This document shows, piece by piece, positions 43,589 through 53,690 of a stretch of DNA of 64,000 nucleotides (positions within the stretch are counted from its first letter, which is position 1; each line of letters opens with the position of its first letter). A program made the translations under genes and the position numbers. The notes below the pieces were generated by a model. The model saw only the letters and a list, made by a program, of their open reading frames with translations, was not told where the DNA came from and made no database searches. The DNA lies in the NCBI RefSeq assembly GCF_018687355.1, contig NZ_CP061288.1, forward strand, positions 1,436,144 through 1,500,143, written 5' to 3'. Source of the stretch: Polynucleobacter sp. VK25 (GTDB taxonomy: Bacteria; Pseudomonadota; Gammaproteobacteria; Burkholderiales; Burkholderiaceae).

Positions 43589-46500
43589 TCAATCCCCAAC
43601 CACTACAAACGGAGCCCAGAACAAGGGGTGGGCATAGGCGTACTTCATATTGCTGCCCTCCTTCATGCCACCTTGATCAATCTGGTTCAGCATAGCCTGT
43701 CTCAAAAGCTCGGCTTTACTGGTGCCTTGGGCTTTTTGTTGACTTCTAAATAGGTCGGTCATCATTGTTCTGGAAGCCACCGAATCTACCGGCCAGTTAG
43801 AAACTAGAAGCGCTTTGGCGCCTGCAAAGAAGAATGCCCTACCCAAACCGGATACCGCCTCAGAGCCAGCCCCTTCACCGGCAGCAGTATTACAAGCGGA
43901 TAGCACCACCCAGTCTGCATCTAATTTCAAAGTAATAACCTTATCCATCGTGAGCAAGCCGTCATCTTTATCACCAGTTACATCAGGAGATGACAAAGCA
44001 AGTGCTGGCTGGGTTAAGCCATTCAATTCGCCAGGAACAAGACCATGAGTAGCAAACATCACCACCTTGCGATTCGATAAGTCCGTTGACATTACTTGCT
44101 TCACAGATGCCTGTTGATGCAAGAAGATATCTCCATCCCCCGCCCCAATTGCTTTGCCAATCTCTTCCAACTCAAGACTGGTGTCGGGCAAGCGAGGTAA
44201 GAGCGCTAATTCAGCAGAGCTAACACCTGAAGTCTTTGGCGCACTCCGCAAAGATAGTGGAATTCCGCGTGTCGCCAATTGCGTAGCTTTTGCTTGTTTT
44301 TGCGCCGTCTTTTCCTGATCACTACTAAAGTAAGGGTCACCAAAACCAATAAAGTTTTTACGGTTAGGGTTGCCAACAGGCAAAGCCCGCAATGCAGTTA
44401 AAGCGGTAACAGACGGCACCTGAGCAACCGCAATATCTCTGGTTAACCAAGGTACAGTTTTATAGCCACTAAATGGAACTGCACCGCCTTTAGCTGGCTG
44501 AGCAGTTGGTTTTGTAACAAGAAGTGATAAGGGAAGTTGGCCCAGCTCAGCATGCGGTACGGTGAGCATTACTTTTTTACCTGCAAAGGCGCTTTGTACC
44601 GGCGCCAATACTTGCTGATAGATCTGATTTGCCAAAGCGACATCGTAAGGCGGTATCTCATCGATGGTTGCAACACCCGGATCCAAAGATTTACGTAGTT
44701 GCGCTACTTCTTTAGCTATTTGTGATCGACCAACTGACAATTGAACAAACTGTGCTGGCCTATCTTTTGTAATTGCCCAAACATAACCAACGTTATCAGC
44801 GAAGTACCAGGAGACCAATACTTCATCCGGCTTCAGCGCTCTTTGGGTGCGCTCAATCGAAGCAGGCTTTGGCTCGACCAATTCGGCATAGTCAGGAAAC
44901 TTACGCTCAATCTCTTTTTTTAACGCTTCACGCTGCGATTTAAACACGCCAATATCAGCTTGAATTTTGGACTGAACTCCAGGCAATTGCTGATCTGGCG
45001 GTGCTGAACGCAAACCAGTGAGCAATTCTGAGAGTGTATTAATTCTTCTCTGTAAATCCTGCTCCTGTCTCGCTAGTTCAGCAAGTTGCGGATCTTTAAT
45101 ACTTGCTCGGGCAGCACTTGCAGTCAGAGCTCTCTGTACTCCACTGCCTCTTGCGATATCAGCTACCTGAAAAGCCTGTGCCGCAGCAGCTGTAGCCTGA
45201 CTAGGATCATTTTTCGCTGTGTACGCTAATGAAGCTAAATAACTTTCGAATAAAAAAGTCATGCGTTGTTGTTGCTTGATGCTACTAGTGTCATTTTCCG
45301 CATCGTTCCGCGTTTGATCAATCAATACAGGCATTGATAACTTGTATGCGGCATCTGCCTCAGACCACTTATTCTCCGCCTGCAAGCTAGCTGCATCAAA
45401 AGCCCTAACCATTGCCACTCGGGGGGAGTTTTTATCTGCGGAAGACTCCGTCCGCTTCAGCATAGCACCTACCATTTCGTTTGCTTGACTAGCTTTACCA
45501 GTCTTTAGCATAGCTAAGACCCAATCAAGATCGCCAAACTGATAGCTACTGGCAATTTCTGGATCAGTTTTAATGCCCGCAGCCATCTCTTCAAAAGATT
45601 TATTAGCTTCTGCATATTTTCCATCAGACACAAGTGCAGAACCCAAGGAGCGTTGGGCTAGGGCTAATGTGTTGTTGGCTCCCGTTGCCCCGGAAGCTTT
45701 CATCGTACTAACGGCCAGTCTCGACAAAAGAACAGCCTCGGCATATCTCCCCTGCTCATTCACAACAGTAGCAAGACTTCTTAGACCGCGCGCCACTTCA
45801 ATTGAGTTTGATCCGAAATTTAATAGAGAGAGGGTAATTGATTTACGAGCATAGTACTCAGCATCAATTAATTTTCTCTGCCTGAGCAATACATTGGATA
45901 AATTTAATTCGCGATTCGCAATTTGCGTAACGTATATGCGAGGATTATTTGAAGCGTCGTTAGCGACTCTCACATCATCCCCTACGACATCAATCTTACT
46001 CGCACTATTTTTAACTCTTTGATACTGAGCTTCAAGCAAATAAAGTGTTTTTCTCAGAGCTCGCTCGCTCTCAATCCACTGTCCTTGGCCAGAGAAATAG
46101 ATTCCGCGAGAACTCTCATACCCGGACTCCCATATAGGGCCGTACTCTATATAACCACGGGATGACCTTAGTACATTTAACTTACCCTCCAAGATATCGA
46201 GCTCTTTTTTTGCTGCATCGAAATTTCCAGAATTTACATAATAGGTAATCAGCAACCTGCCCATTGATATTTGAAAACCAGTTAAGCGAGGCAACGCCGC
46301 TAATTGATAGGCCTGGGCTTTTTGAATAAGAGCAATCGCTGTAGATTGTTTCCCGGCAGAACTTTCCAGCACACTCAAATTCACCAGATCATTTAGATGA
46401 AGCTGCGGATTCGTAGAAGGATATTGATTGACTGCAATCTCTAAATTTTTCAAGGCCTCAACTGTATTGCCGAGATCCTCATAGGCAGCTGAACGCCTGG

Positions 46501-46756
46501 TGTAATAGTGGTTCAAGACCTCACTATCTTGTTTAGCAGGCAAGGGCATTGCCACTACTTTTTGTGCGCGCTCTACGATAGCTAAGTCTGGCTTGGTTTG
46601 CTCAATCAGCCTCAGGATATCTTTTACATCCCTTGGGGGTGCCTTCACACTCTCAACATCTACCTCATCTTTAGTCGGAGCTGCAAATGAATAGATCGGT
46701 AGCAGCACCATGGTGCAGCACAGCAATATTGATGAAATAAGGGAATGCTTACGCAC
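43589..46756 (-). CDS. Exported TPR-CHAT peptidase
   Basis: A 1055-residue protein with a signal peptide (ISSILLCCTMVLLPIYSFAA), a long helical region of TPR-like repeats (about residues 35-560, for example NHYYTRRSAAYEDLGNTVEA and YARKSITLSLLNFGSNSIEV), a coiled-coil stretch (about 560-640) and a C-terminal CHAT caspase/separase-like domain (about 720-1055). The catalytic dyad is present: His904 in VVMFATHGLVPGE and Cys955 in DWVVLSACNTAAGEG. Starts with GTG (AGGAG nine bases before). Export to the periplasm distinguishes it from the cytoplasmic CHAT proteases of CRISPR/gasdermin defence. First gene of a four-gene operon; a palindrome lies about 55 bp upstream. Confidence 0.9.
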   Translation of the reverse strand: MRKHSLISSILLCCTMVLLPIYSFAAPTKDEVDVESVKAPPRDVKDILRLIEQTKPDLAIVERAQKVVAMPLPAKQDSEVLNHYYTRRSAAYEDLGNTVEALKNLEIAVNQYPSTNPQLHLNDLVNLSVLESSAGKQSTAIALIQKAQAYQLAALPRLTGFQISMGRLLITYYVNSGNFDAAKKELDILEGKLNVLRSSRGYIEYGPIWESGYESSRGIYFSGQGQWIESERALRKTLYLLEAQYQRVKNSASKIDVVGDDVRVANDASNNPRIYVTQIANRELNLSNVLLRQRKLIDAEYYARKSITLSLLNFGSNSIEVARGLRSLATVVNEQGRYAEAVLLSRLAVSTMKASGATGANNTLALAQRSLGSALVSDGKYAEANKSFEEMAAGIKTDPEIASSYQFGDLDWVLAMLKTGKASQANEMVGAMLKRTESSADKNSPRVAMVRAFDAASLQAENKWSEADAAYKLSMPVLIDQTRNDAENDTSSIKQQQRMTFLFESYLASLAYTAKNDPSQATAAAAQAFQVADIARGSGVQRALTASAARASIKDPQLAELARQEQDLQRRINTLSELLTGLRSAPPDQQLPGVQSKIQADIGVFKSQREALKKEIERKFPDYAELVEPKPASIERTQRALKPDEVLVSWYFADNVGYVWAITKDRPAQFVQLSVGRSQIAKEVAQLRKSLDPGVATIDEIPPYDVALANQIYQQVLAPVQSAFAGKKVMLTVPHAELGQLPLSLLVTKPTAQPAKGGAVPFSGYKTVPWLTRDIAVAQVPSVTALTALRALPVGNPNRKNFIGFGDPYFSSDQEKTAQKQAKATQLATRGIPLSLRSAPKTSGVSSAELALLPRLPDTSLELEEIGKAIGAGDGDIFLHQQASVKQVMSTDLSNRKVVMFATHGLVPGELNGLTQPALALSSPDVTGDKDDGLLTMDKVITLKLDADWVVLSACNTAAGEGAGSEAVSGLGRAFFFAGAKALLVSNWPVDSVASRTMMTDLFRSQQKAQGTSKAELLRQAMLNQIDQGGMKEGSNMKYAYAHPLFWAPFVVVGD

Positions 46757-46811
46757 AGGAATCTCCTAGTTTTTATAAGCAATATAGTAACCCACCAATG
46801 TGAAGGGTTTT

Positions 46812-46832
46812 CTAGGTAGGACTACCTAGGTA
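46812..46832. promoter_or_regulatory. Palindromic operator candidate of the CHAT operon
   Basis: CTAGGTAG-GA-CTACCTAG, a perfect 8-2-8 inverted repeat, continuing to a second palindrome TACCTAGGTA (46823-46832). A TATATT -10-like box sits at 46786-46781, which would put the palindrome near -46, where an activator such as a LuxR-type response regulator often binds. The regulator is not encoded nearby. Confidence 0.55.
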
Positions 46833-46867
46833 AAGGGATCTGGCGCTAAAAAACGCCAGTTTATGCC

Positions 46868-47887
46868 TTAAAGGGGATTAGCTAAAAATCCTGAATTAGC
46901 CTCTAGCCACTCAATATAGCGACTGACACCCTGCTCTACATTCAGAAAGGGCTCTGTGTAGCCGGCAGCTCTCAGCTTGGTTAAATCAGCCTGGGTAAAG
47001 CATTGATATTTACCCTTGAGCGCATCCGGAAATGAGATGTACTCAATAGCCTTTTCTTTGACCAATTCTTGGAGTGATGCAGGTGCTGCTTTATCTAGCT
47101 TGCGCATTGCATTTGCAACTGCATGAGCGACATCATTAAAGGGTTGCGCACGACCGCTACCTAAATTAAAAATGCCGCTGATTTCTGGATGATCCAGGAA
47201 AAAGAGGTTTACCTTCACTACGTCTTCAACCGAGACAAAGTCACGGCTTTGTTCGCCGGGACCATAACCACCGTACTCACCAAAGAGCTTTACATGGCCA
47301 TTAGCTTTGTATTGATGGTATTGATGAAAAGCAACGGAGGCCATGCGACCCTTGTGTGATTCACGAGGACCATAGACATTGAAGTAACGAAAGCCAACAA
47401 CCTGCGCTGTGTTGGCTTTCTCAGCAAAACGCTTACGCATCACTTGATCAAATAAGAACTTGGAGTAGCCGTAAATATTGAGTGGCTTCTCATGCTCTCG
47501 GCTTTCTACAAATACGTCTGAACCACCGTAGGTGGCAGCGGAAGAAGCGTAAAGTAGTTGTACTTTTTTAACGGTACAGATATCTAGCAAATCCATGGTG
47601 TAGCGATAGTTGTTCGCCATCATGAAAATACCATCGGTTTCCATCGTATCGGAACAGGCACCCTCATGAAAGACTGCTTTAACTTTGCCAAAACGACCAC
47701 TTCTAAAAGCTTCTAGAAACTCGTCTTTATCAAGGTAATCAATGATGTCTAAATCGGCGAGGTTGCGATACTTATCCGCAGGACGAAGATCATCCACTGC
47801 GATGATATTTTTCTCGCCACGGGCATTAAGCGCCTGAACAATATTGGCACCAATAAATCCAGCTGCGCCAGTTACGATAATAGTCAC
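46868..47887 (-). CDS. hldD: ADP-L-glycero-D-manno-heptose 6-epimerase
   Basis: A 339-residue extended SDR epimerase, last step of ADP-L-heptose synthesis for the LPS inner core. NADP-binding [20 protein letters not shown], catalytic [10 protein letters not shown] (YxxxK), and [20 protein letters not shown]. The start is a GTG overlapping the rfaE1 TGA (GTGA), so coupled to it. Also called rfaD or gmhD. Confidence 0.96.
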   Translation of the reverse strand: MTIIVTGAAGFIGANIVQALNARGEKNIIAVDDLRPADKYRNLADLDIIDYLDKDEFLEAFRSGRFGKVKAVFHEGACSDTMETDGIFMMANNYRYTMDLLDICTVKKVQLLYASSAATYGGSDVFVESREHEKPLNIYGYSKFLFDQVMRKRFAEKANTAQVVGFRYFNVYGPRESHKGRMASVAFHQYHQYKANGHVKLFGEYGGYGPGEQSRDFVSVEDVVKVNLFFLDHPEISGIFNLGSGRAQPFNDVAHAVANAMRKLDKAAPASLQELVKEKAIEYISFPDALKGKYQCFTQADLTKLRAAGYTEPFLNVEQGVSRYIEWLEANSGFLANPL

Positions 47888-48813
47888 TGTAATTCCTCTG
47901 AAGTAACGGTTGCAGTTCCCAACTTACCAACGACGATGCCGCCCGCACGATTCGCAAGTGCCATCGCTTTTTCTAAAGGCCACTTTGCAGCCAAGGCAAC
48001 AGCTAGTGTTGCAATAACAGTATCACCAGCACCTGAGACATCAAATACTTCACGCGCTTGGGCTTTGACATGACTCACACCGGATTCCGTATAGAGACTC
48101 ATGCCATCCTCAGAGCGCGTTAAGAGCAGCGCCTGAAGATCCAGGGACTTTCTCAGGTCTTGAGCTTTCTTGGTTAAATCCTCTTCGCTGGTCCACTGCC
48201 CTACCACTTGGCGTAACTCGCTGCGGTTAGGTGTTAAGACAGTAGCACCACGATACTTCTCATAATCTTCACCCTTGGGGTCAACCAAGATCATTTTATT
48301 TTGAGCTCTCGCTTGCTCAATCATATGCGCTACTTGCCCTAAGGCACCTTTACCGTAATCCGACAGAATCACGACATCAGCATCGCCAACGAGCTTTTCA
48401 AAACGCTCTAACTTATGGGCGAGTGCTTTTGCACTCGGGGTTTCTTCAAAATCTAGGCGTATCAATTGTTGCTGGCGAGCAATGACGCGCAACTTCACAA
48501 TCGTTGGAACATCACCATCAATCTCTAATTGGCTATCGACACCACCTGCTTTTAACAATTCCACTACACGCTTACCGGGCTCGTCGTTACCTACGATTCC
48601 AAGGATCGTTGCTTTCGCATCGAGTGCAGCGACGTTACGGGCTACGTTAGCGGCACCGCCAAGGCGCTCGTCAATCTTGGCAACCTGCACAACAGGCACA
48701 GGTGCTTCTGGAGAAATGCGATTGGTGTCGCCGAACCAATAACGATCCAGCATGACATCACCCACTACCAGCAGGCGGGCTTTAGAGAACTGTTCTCGAT
48801 TGGCTTTTTCCAT
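47884..48813 (-). CDS. rfaE1: D-glycero-beta-D-manno-heptose-7-phosphate kinase
   Basis: A 309-residue PfkB-family sugar kinase (hldA/rfaE domain I). Motifs: [49 protein letters not shown] and the catalytic [18 protein letters not shown]. The adenylyltransferase domain of enteric HldE is absent, so RfaE2 must be encoded elsewhere. Coupled to hldD; 11 bp after ugd in the reverse direction of reading (ugd is upstream). Confidence 0.94.
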   Translation of the reverse strand: MEKANREQFSKARLLVVGDVMLDRYWFGDTNRISPEAPVPVVQVAKIDERLGGAANVARNVAALDAKATILGIVGNDEPGKRVVELLKAGGVDSQLEIDGDVPTIVKLRVIARQQQLIRLDFEETPSAKALAHKLERFEKLVGDADVVILSDYGKGALGQVAHMIEQARAQNKMILVDPKGEDYEKYRGATVLTPNRSELRQVVGQWTSEEDLTKKAQDLRKSLDLQALLLTRSEDGMSLYTESGVSHVKAQAREVFDVSGAGDTVIATLAVALAAKWPLEKAMALANRAGGIVVGKLGTATVTSEELQ

Positions 48814-48824
48814 TTATATCTACT

Positions 48825-50189
48825 TTAATTATGTCTACCAATGCCATGGTACTCAATGCCTAATTCTTGCATAGAAGCAGGCTCATACAGGTTACGACCA
48901 TCAAAAATCACTGGGCGCTTGAGCTTTTGTAGCACTTGATCAAAGTCTGGGCTTCTAAAGGCTTTCCACTCAGTCACAATCACTAGAGCATCAGCATCAT
49001 CTAGGGCACTCATGGGGTCATCCACCATCGAGACTTGTTTAAGCCCTGCTGGATTGTCTTTAAAATCTAAGTCTAGGCAGTGCTTGGCTTCTGGCATTGA
49101 AACTGGATCATGAGCCACTACGGAAGCTCCACGTTTAACGAGCTCTTGAATGATGACGCGACTTGGCGCTTCACGCATATCGTCGGTATTGGGTTTAAAA
49201 GCTAAACCCCACAGAGCAAACTTCATGCCTTTGAGATCTTTGCCAAAACGCTTTTCGATCTTTTCGACCAGGATGTACTTTTGCAATTCATTCACTGCTT
49301 CGACAGCGTCAAGGATCTTCAGATCACGACCATGCTCTTTAGCGGTCTTGGATAAAGCAGAAACGTCTTTAGGAAAGCATGAGCCACCATAACCAGTGCC
49401 GGAGTATAAAAAGCCATAGCCAATACGAGAGTCTGAGCCGATACCTTGGCGCACTGCTTCAATATCAGCGCCCACTAAGTCAGCCAAGTTGGCCAACTCG
49501 TTCATAAAAGAGATGCGGGTTGCTAACATCGCATTCGCAGCGTATTTAGTGAGCTCAGCACTTTTTACATCCATGTAATAAGTACGCTCATGGTGACGAT
49601 TAAATGGAGCATAGAGCTTGCGCATTTGCTCTTTGGCACGCAGTCCGGCTGGAGTGGCTTCGGTGCCAATCACAATACGATCAGGGCGCATAAAGTCTTC
49701 CACGGCAGCGCCTTCTTTAAGGAACTCTGGGTTAGATACCACTGAGCAGAGCTCTGGAGATAAATTTCTTTTTTCCAATTCCTCAATAATGGCTGCTTGA
49801 ACCCTGTCAGCAGTGCCAACTGGCACGGTCGATTTATCGACGATCACCTTAGGCGTAGTCATATGGCGACCAATATTACGCGCAGCGGCTACAACATACT
49901 GAAGATCTGCTGAGCCATCTTCGTCGGGCGGCGTGCCAACTGCAATGAACTGAATATCGCCATGAGCAACAGATGCTGCAATATCAGTAGAGAACTGCAA
50001 ACGTCCAGCAGCACGATTGCGCTCAATCATTTCTTTGAGGCCTGGCTCATAAATAGGGACACCGCCAGAATTGAGAATCTCAATCTTTTTGGGATCAACA
50101 TCTACACAAAAGACGTTATTGCCTTGCTCTGCTAAGCATGCGCCTGTAACAAGACCTACGTAACCGCTACCGATAATGGTGACTTTCAA
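48825..50189 (-). CDS. ugd: UDP-glucose 6-dehydrogenase
   Basis: A 454-residue NAD-dependent enzyme that oxidises UDP-glucose to UDP-glucuronate for surface polysaccharides or Ara4N. Rossmann start [20 protein letters not shown], middle [20 protein letters not shown], catalytic Cys in [13 protein letters not shown], and the UDP-binding C-terminal domain [11 protein letters not shown]. Between lapB (upstream) and rfaE1, as in many Burkholderiales. Confidence 0.96.
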   Translation of the reverse strand: MKVTIIGSGYVGLVTGACLAEQGNNVFCVDVDPKKIEILNSGGVPIYEPGLKEMIERNRAAGRLQFSTDIAASVAHGDIQFIAVGTPPDEDGSADLQYVVAAARNIGRHMTTPKVIVDKSTVPVGTADRVQAAIIEELEKRNLSPELCSVVSNPEFLKEGAAVEDFMRPDRIVIGTEATPAGLRAKEQMRKLYAPFNRHHERTYYMDVKSAELTKYAANAMLATRISFMNELANLADLVGADIEAVRQGIGSDSRIGYGFLYSGTGYGGSCFPKDVSALSKTAKEHGRDLKILDAVEAVNELQKYILVEKIEKRFGKDLKGMKFALWGLAFKPNTDDMREAPSRVIIQELVKRGASVVAHDPVSMPEAKHCLDLDFKDNPAGLKQVSMVDDPMSALDDADALVIVTEWKAFRSPDFDQVLQKLKRPVIFDGRNLYEPASMQELGIEYHGIGRHN

Positions 50190-50204
50190 TTTCTCTCCAA
50201 ACTT

Positions 50205-51416
50205 TTACATAGAAGGGCCGCTAGGTGCAGCACCTTCACTTCGTCTTGGGGAGTATGCCTCCCAATGATTACAACCAGGACACTGCCAATAAAATCTTCT
50301 CGCCCTGAAGCCACAGTTGCCACAAGTGTAGCGCGCCAAGCTAGTGGTACGCTGACGCAATAAAGTCAAAATCGACTGCAGCTCCAATAGTCTTTCTGGA
50401 TTAGCGCTACCCTCTTCTAATGCAAGACGCGTTTCAGCCAACTTAGATAAAGCAATTAAGGTTGGGGAATGCTGCATCACATCTGAAAGCATGGCATTGG
50501 CAGCCTGAGGTCCTCGAATTTTCATCAGATGCTTATGAACAAAATCAAGTAACTCACCTGTAGCTTGAGTTTTCAGAAGCTCATAGAGAATATCTAAGCC
50601 CTCACTCTCCTTGCCAATCGCTGCGTGCGCGAGCATCCAGCGATCTGCCAATAAATGCATGTATGCAGGATGCGATTTAGCGATCACGCTCCAAGCCTCA
50701 ATTGCTTGAGTAGGTCGGTCCATTGCTATCAAGTAGTCCCCTTGCAAAATTAATGCACGGGCATGATTTGGGACAGCCTGCAACGCACGTTGAATTGATT
50801 GCTCTGCCTCAACTAAGTCTTTACGACGTAGCGCCTCTTGAGCAAGCTCACAATGAAATTGTGCGATTTCAGTATGGTGTGATTTACCTTGCAGACTCTC
50901 AAGCTCACTTGCAGCAATGATGGCTTTTTTCCAATCATGCTCAATTTGATACATCTCGAGCAAACTTTCTTTTGCGGGTTCAGCATACTTACCATCGCCC
51001 ACCCGATTGAGTGAGGCTTCTGCTCTATCTAGCAAACCAGCGCGCAAAAAATCACGGCCCAACTCATAGGCGGCATGATCACGATCACGTGGTTTTAAGT
51101 CATCGCGGTTGGCCAAATGCTGATGCACCCGAATAGCGCGCTCAGTCTCGCCACGACGACGGAATAAATTTCCGAGTGAGAAATGCAGTTCAATTGTCTC
51201 GGGATCTAGTTGTGCAATTTTGACGAGTGTTTCAATTGCTTGATCTGGCTGCTCATTCAGAAGCAGACTCAAACCTTTAAAAGTTGAACGCTGCTGACGC
51301 ATGCGCTCCCGTTCGTCCATGCGATTCTCGAGACGCAAATCCCAGCGCGCCGCTAACCAACCAATGCCAAACATGACTGGTAGTAGCAATAACCAAGCGG
51401 TAGCTATCTGAATCAT
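50205..51416 (-). CDS. lapB: Lipopolysaccharide assembly protein B
   Basis: A 403-residue LapB (YciM): an N-terminal TM helix (WLLLLPVMFGIGWLAARWDL), cytoplasmic TPR repeats (residues 50-350) and a C-terminal rubredoxin-like zinc site (YTCGNCGFRARRFYWQCPGC). In enterics it recruits FtsH to degrade LpxC and balance LPS synthesis. In many genomes lapA lies immediately upstream; here only 60 bp separate lapB from ihfB and no lapA is present. Confidence 0.94.
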   Translation of the reverse strand: MIQIATAWLLLLPVMFGIGWLAARWDLRLENRMDERERMRQQRSTFKGLSLLLNEQPDQAIETLVKIAQLDPETIELHFSLGNLFRRRGETERAIRVHQHLANRDDLKPRDRDHAAYELGRDFLRAGLLDRAEASLNRVGDGKYAEPAKESLLEMYQIEHDWKKAIIAASELESLQGKSHHTEIAQFHCELAQEALRRKDLVEAEQSIQRALQAVPNHARALILQGDYLIAMDRPTQAIEAWSVIAKSHPAYMHLLADRWMLAHAAIGKESEGLDILYELLKTQATGELLDFVHKHLMKIRGPQAANAMLSDVMQHSPTLIALSKLAETRLALEEGSANPERLLELQSILTLLRQRTTSLARYTCGNCGFRARRFYWQCPGCNHWEAYSPRRSEGAAPSGPSM

Positions 51417-51476
51417 GCTGAACAGAATTTAAATAAAAAAATGGCCCGAATGGACCACTGAGGTTTAGCCTGAATC

Positions 51477-51821
51477 TTAGGCACCAGAACCCTCTTTGGG
51501 GCCCGCCTGCTTCAACGGCTTGTAATCTACTCGCTCGCGCAACTCTTTGCCAGGCTTAAAGTGCGGAACGCGTTTTTCTGGAATCAATACTTTCTCACCA
51601 GACTTTGGATTGCGACCTGTACGTGCAGGACGATGGTGAAGTACAAAGCTTCCCACACCGCGCAGTTCAATACGCTTGCCCTCAGCCAAAGCATGAGTCA
51701 TTGTGTCCAGCAAAGTTTTTACCGCCAACTCTACGTCCCTAGGCAAAAGCTGCGGAAACTGTTCCGCGAGGCTCTCCACTAGTTCGGAGCGGGTAATTGC
51801 TTGTTGCTCTTGATCTGTCAT
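51477..51821 (-). CDS. ihfB: Integration host factor beta subunit
   Basis: A 114-residue DNA-bending protein. Canonical [40 protein letters not shown] and [20 protein letters not shown] with the intercalating Pro. A C-terminal tail ([11 protein letters not shown]) extends beyond the E. coli protein. Downstream of rpsA as in most proteobacteria. Confidence 0.95.
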   Translation of the reverse strand: MTDQEQQAITRSELVESLAEQFPQLLPRDVELAVKTLLDTMTHALAEGKRIELRGVGSFVLHHRPARTGRNPKSGEKVLIPEKRVPHFKPGKELRERVDYKPLKQAGPKEGSGA

Positions 51822-51833
51822 GATCTATCAATG

Positions 51834-51866
51834 AAAAATCGCCGCTCTCCTCATGGAAAGCGGCGA
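51834..51866 (-). terminator. Terminator/attenuator between rpsA and ihfB
   Basis: CGCCGCT (51841-51847) pairs with AGCGGCG (51860-51866). On the minus strand the stem is followed by ATTTTT. It lies just after the rpsA stop and immediately before the ihfB start, so it would end or attenuate rpsA transcription. Confidence 0.72.
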
Positions 51867-51873
51867 AATTGAT

Positions 51874-53547
51874 TTAGCCTTGATTGTCCAATTTTGCTTT
51901 TAACAAAGCACCCAAATTGGTAGTGCCAGACTGCGCATCACCTTGGAGCTTGCTCATTGCATCTTGTTGATCAGAACTGTCTTTTGCTTTGATTGAAAGA
52001 TTGATAACACGTGACTTACGATCAATATTAATGATCATTGCAGTAACGCTGTCGCCTTCTTTCAATACATTGCGTGCATCTTCAACACGATCTGTTGAGA
52101 TCTCAGAAGCACGTAAGTAAGCTTCAACTTCATCAGCCAAGTGAATTGTTGCACCCTTAGCATCAACAGCTTTCACAGTACCAGTAACGAGGCTACCCTT
52201 GTCGCTGACAGATGTGTAGTTATTGAATGGGTCGCCAGACAATTGCTTGATACCGAGAGAGATACGCTCTTTCTCAACATCAATTGCCAATACAGTGGCT
52301 TCAACTTCATCACCTTTTTTGTATTTCTTAACAGCTTCTTCTCCTGGCTCATTCCATGAGAGGTCTGAGAGGTGAACTAAGCCATCGATGCCGCCAGGCA
52401 AGCCAATGAACACACCAAAGTCAGTAATAGACTTGATTGCGCCAGTCAACTTATCGCCTTTTTGTTGGGCACGTGAGAACTCTTCCCATGGATTTGCTTT
52501 GCACTGCTTGATGCCCAAGCTAATACGACGCTTGTCTTCATCAATATCCAGAACCATTACTTCAACTTCGGTTCCTAATGCAGTAGCTTTGCTTGGAGCA
52601 ACGTTCTTGTTAGTCCAGTCCATTTCAGAAACGTGTACCAAACCTTCGATACCAGATTCGATTTCAACGAATGCACCGTAGTCAGTCAGGTTAGTTACCT
52701 TACCGAATAAACGGGTGTTTGGTGGGTAACGACGAGCGATACCAACCCATGGATCATCACCAAGTTGTTTCACACCGAGTGAAACACGGTTCTTCTCTTG
52801 ATCGAACTTCAAAATCTTAGCGGTAACTTCTTGACCAACAGTCAACATCTCGCTTGGGTGACGCACACGACGCCATGCCAAGTCAGTGATGTGCAAGAGG
52901 CCATCGATACCACCGAGGTCAACGAATGCGCCGTAGTCAGTAATGTTCTTAACGAGGCCAGTAACCACTGCGCCTTCTTTAAGGTTAGACATCAACTTAG
53001 CACGCTCTTCACCTTGGCTAGCTTCAACAACAGCACGACGTGACAACACTACGTTGTTACGCTTACGGTCGAGCTTGATAACCTTGAACTCCATCGTCTT
53101 ACCTTCGTAAGGGCTGGTGTCTTTGATTGGGCGTGTGTCAACGAGTGATCCAGGCAAGAATGCACGGATACCGTTAACCATTACAGTCAAGCCGCCTTTA
53201 ACCTTACCAGTAACAGTACCGGTAACGATCTCAGCTTGCTCGAGAGCTTTTTCCAAGTTCATCCATGATGCCAAGCGCTTAGCTTTATCACGGGAAAGGA
53301 TTGTGTCGCCATAGCCGTTCTCAAGAGCGTCAATAGCAACAGAAACGAAATCGCCAGGAGCTACTTCAATCTCGCCAGCGTCGTTATGGAATTCTTCAAC
53401 AGGAATAAACGCTTCAGACTTTAAGCCAGCGTTAACAACGACGAAGTTATGGTCGATGCGAAGAACTTCAGCCGAAATAACTTGGCCGGTCTTCATATTC
53501 GATCGGGTTAATGATTCTTCAAATAGTTCTGCAAATGATTCAGACAT
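51874..53547 (-). CDS. rpsA: 30S ribosomal protein S1
   Basis: A 557-residue S1 with six S1 OB-fold repeats. Repeats 3-6 bind mRNA; examples are [40 protein letters not shown] and [20 protein letters not shown]. The N-terminal [13 protein letters not shown] docks S2/ribosome. No strong Shine-Dalgarno is seen; a hairpin lies 17 bp before the ATG, as in autogenously controlled rpsA leaders. Between cmk and ihfB, the usual order. Confidence 0.97.
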   Translation of the reverse strand: MSESFAELFEESLTRSNMKTGQVISAEVLRIDHNFVVVNAGLKSEAFIPVEEFHNDAGEIEVAPGDFVSVAIDALENGYGDTILSRDKAKRLASWMNLEKALEQAEIVTGTVTGKVKGGLTVMVNGIRAFLPGSLVDTRPIKDTSPYEGKTMEFKVIKLDRKRNNVVLSRRAVVEASQGEERAKLMSNLKEGAVVTGLVKNITDYGAFVDLGGIDGLLHITDLAWRRVRHPSEMLTVGQEVTAKILKFDQEKNRVSLGVKQLGDDPWVGIARRYPPNTRLFGKVTNLTDYGAFVEIESGIEGLVHVSEMDWTNKNVAPSKATALGTEVEVMVLDIDEDKRRISLGIKQCKANPWEEFSRAQQKGDKLTGAIKSITDFGVFIGLPGGIDGLVHLSDLSWNEPGEEAVKKYKKGDEVEATVLAIDVEKERISLGIKQLSGDPFNNYTSVSDKGSLVTGTVKAVDAKGATIHLADEVEAYLRASEISTDRVEDARNVLKEGDSVTAMIINIDRKSRVINLSIKAKDSSDQQDAMSKLQGDAQSGTTNLGALLKAKLDNQG

Positions 53548-53563
53548 GTGTATTCACTTTGTG

Positions 53564-53582
53564 CCGCCAGAAGGCCTGACGG
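53564..53582 (-). promoter_or_regulatory. Leader hairpin upstream of rpsA
   Basis: CCGCCAG, loop AAGGC, CTGACGG: a 7-bp stem with one non-Watson-Crick pair, ending 17 bp before the rpsA ATG. The start region has no good Shine-Dalgarno. Resembles the structured leaders by which S1 represses its own translation. Confidence 0.45.
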
Positions 53583-53690
53583 GTTAGGTTAAAAAAGTCT
53601 TCAAGAAACACGCTAATGAAAAGTCGCGTTGTGGAGTTTCTTAAGACACCAAAAACTACTGCTTACTGCTACAACTAAAACAACTACAAA

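Noticed and set aside
46842..46859. Inverted repeat TGGCG...CGCCA downstream of hldD considered as a terminator
   Set aside because: Only a 5-bp stem, the T-run lies in the loop and none follows the stem on the minus strand, so an intrinsic terminator is not supported.
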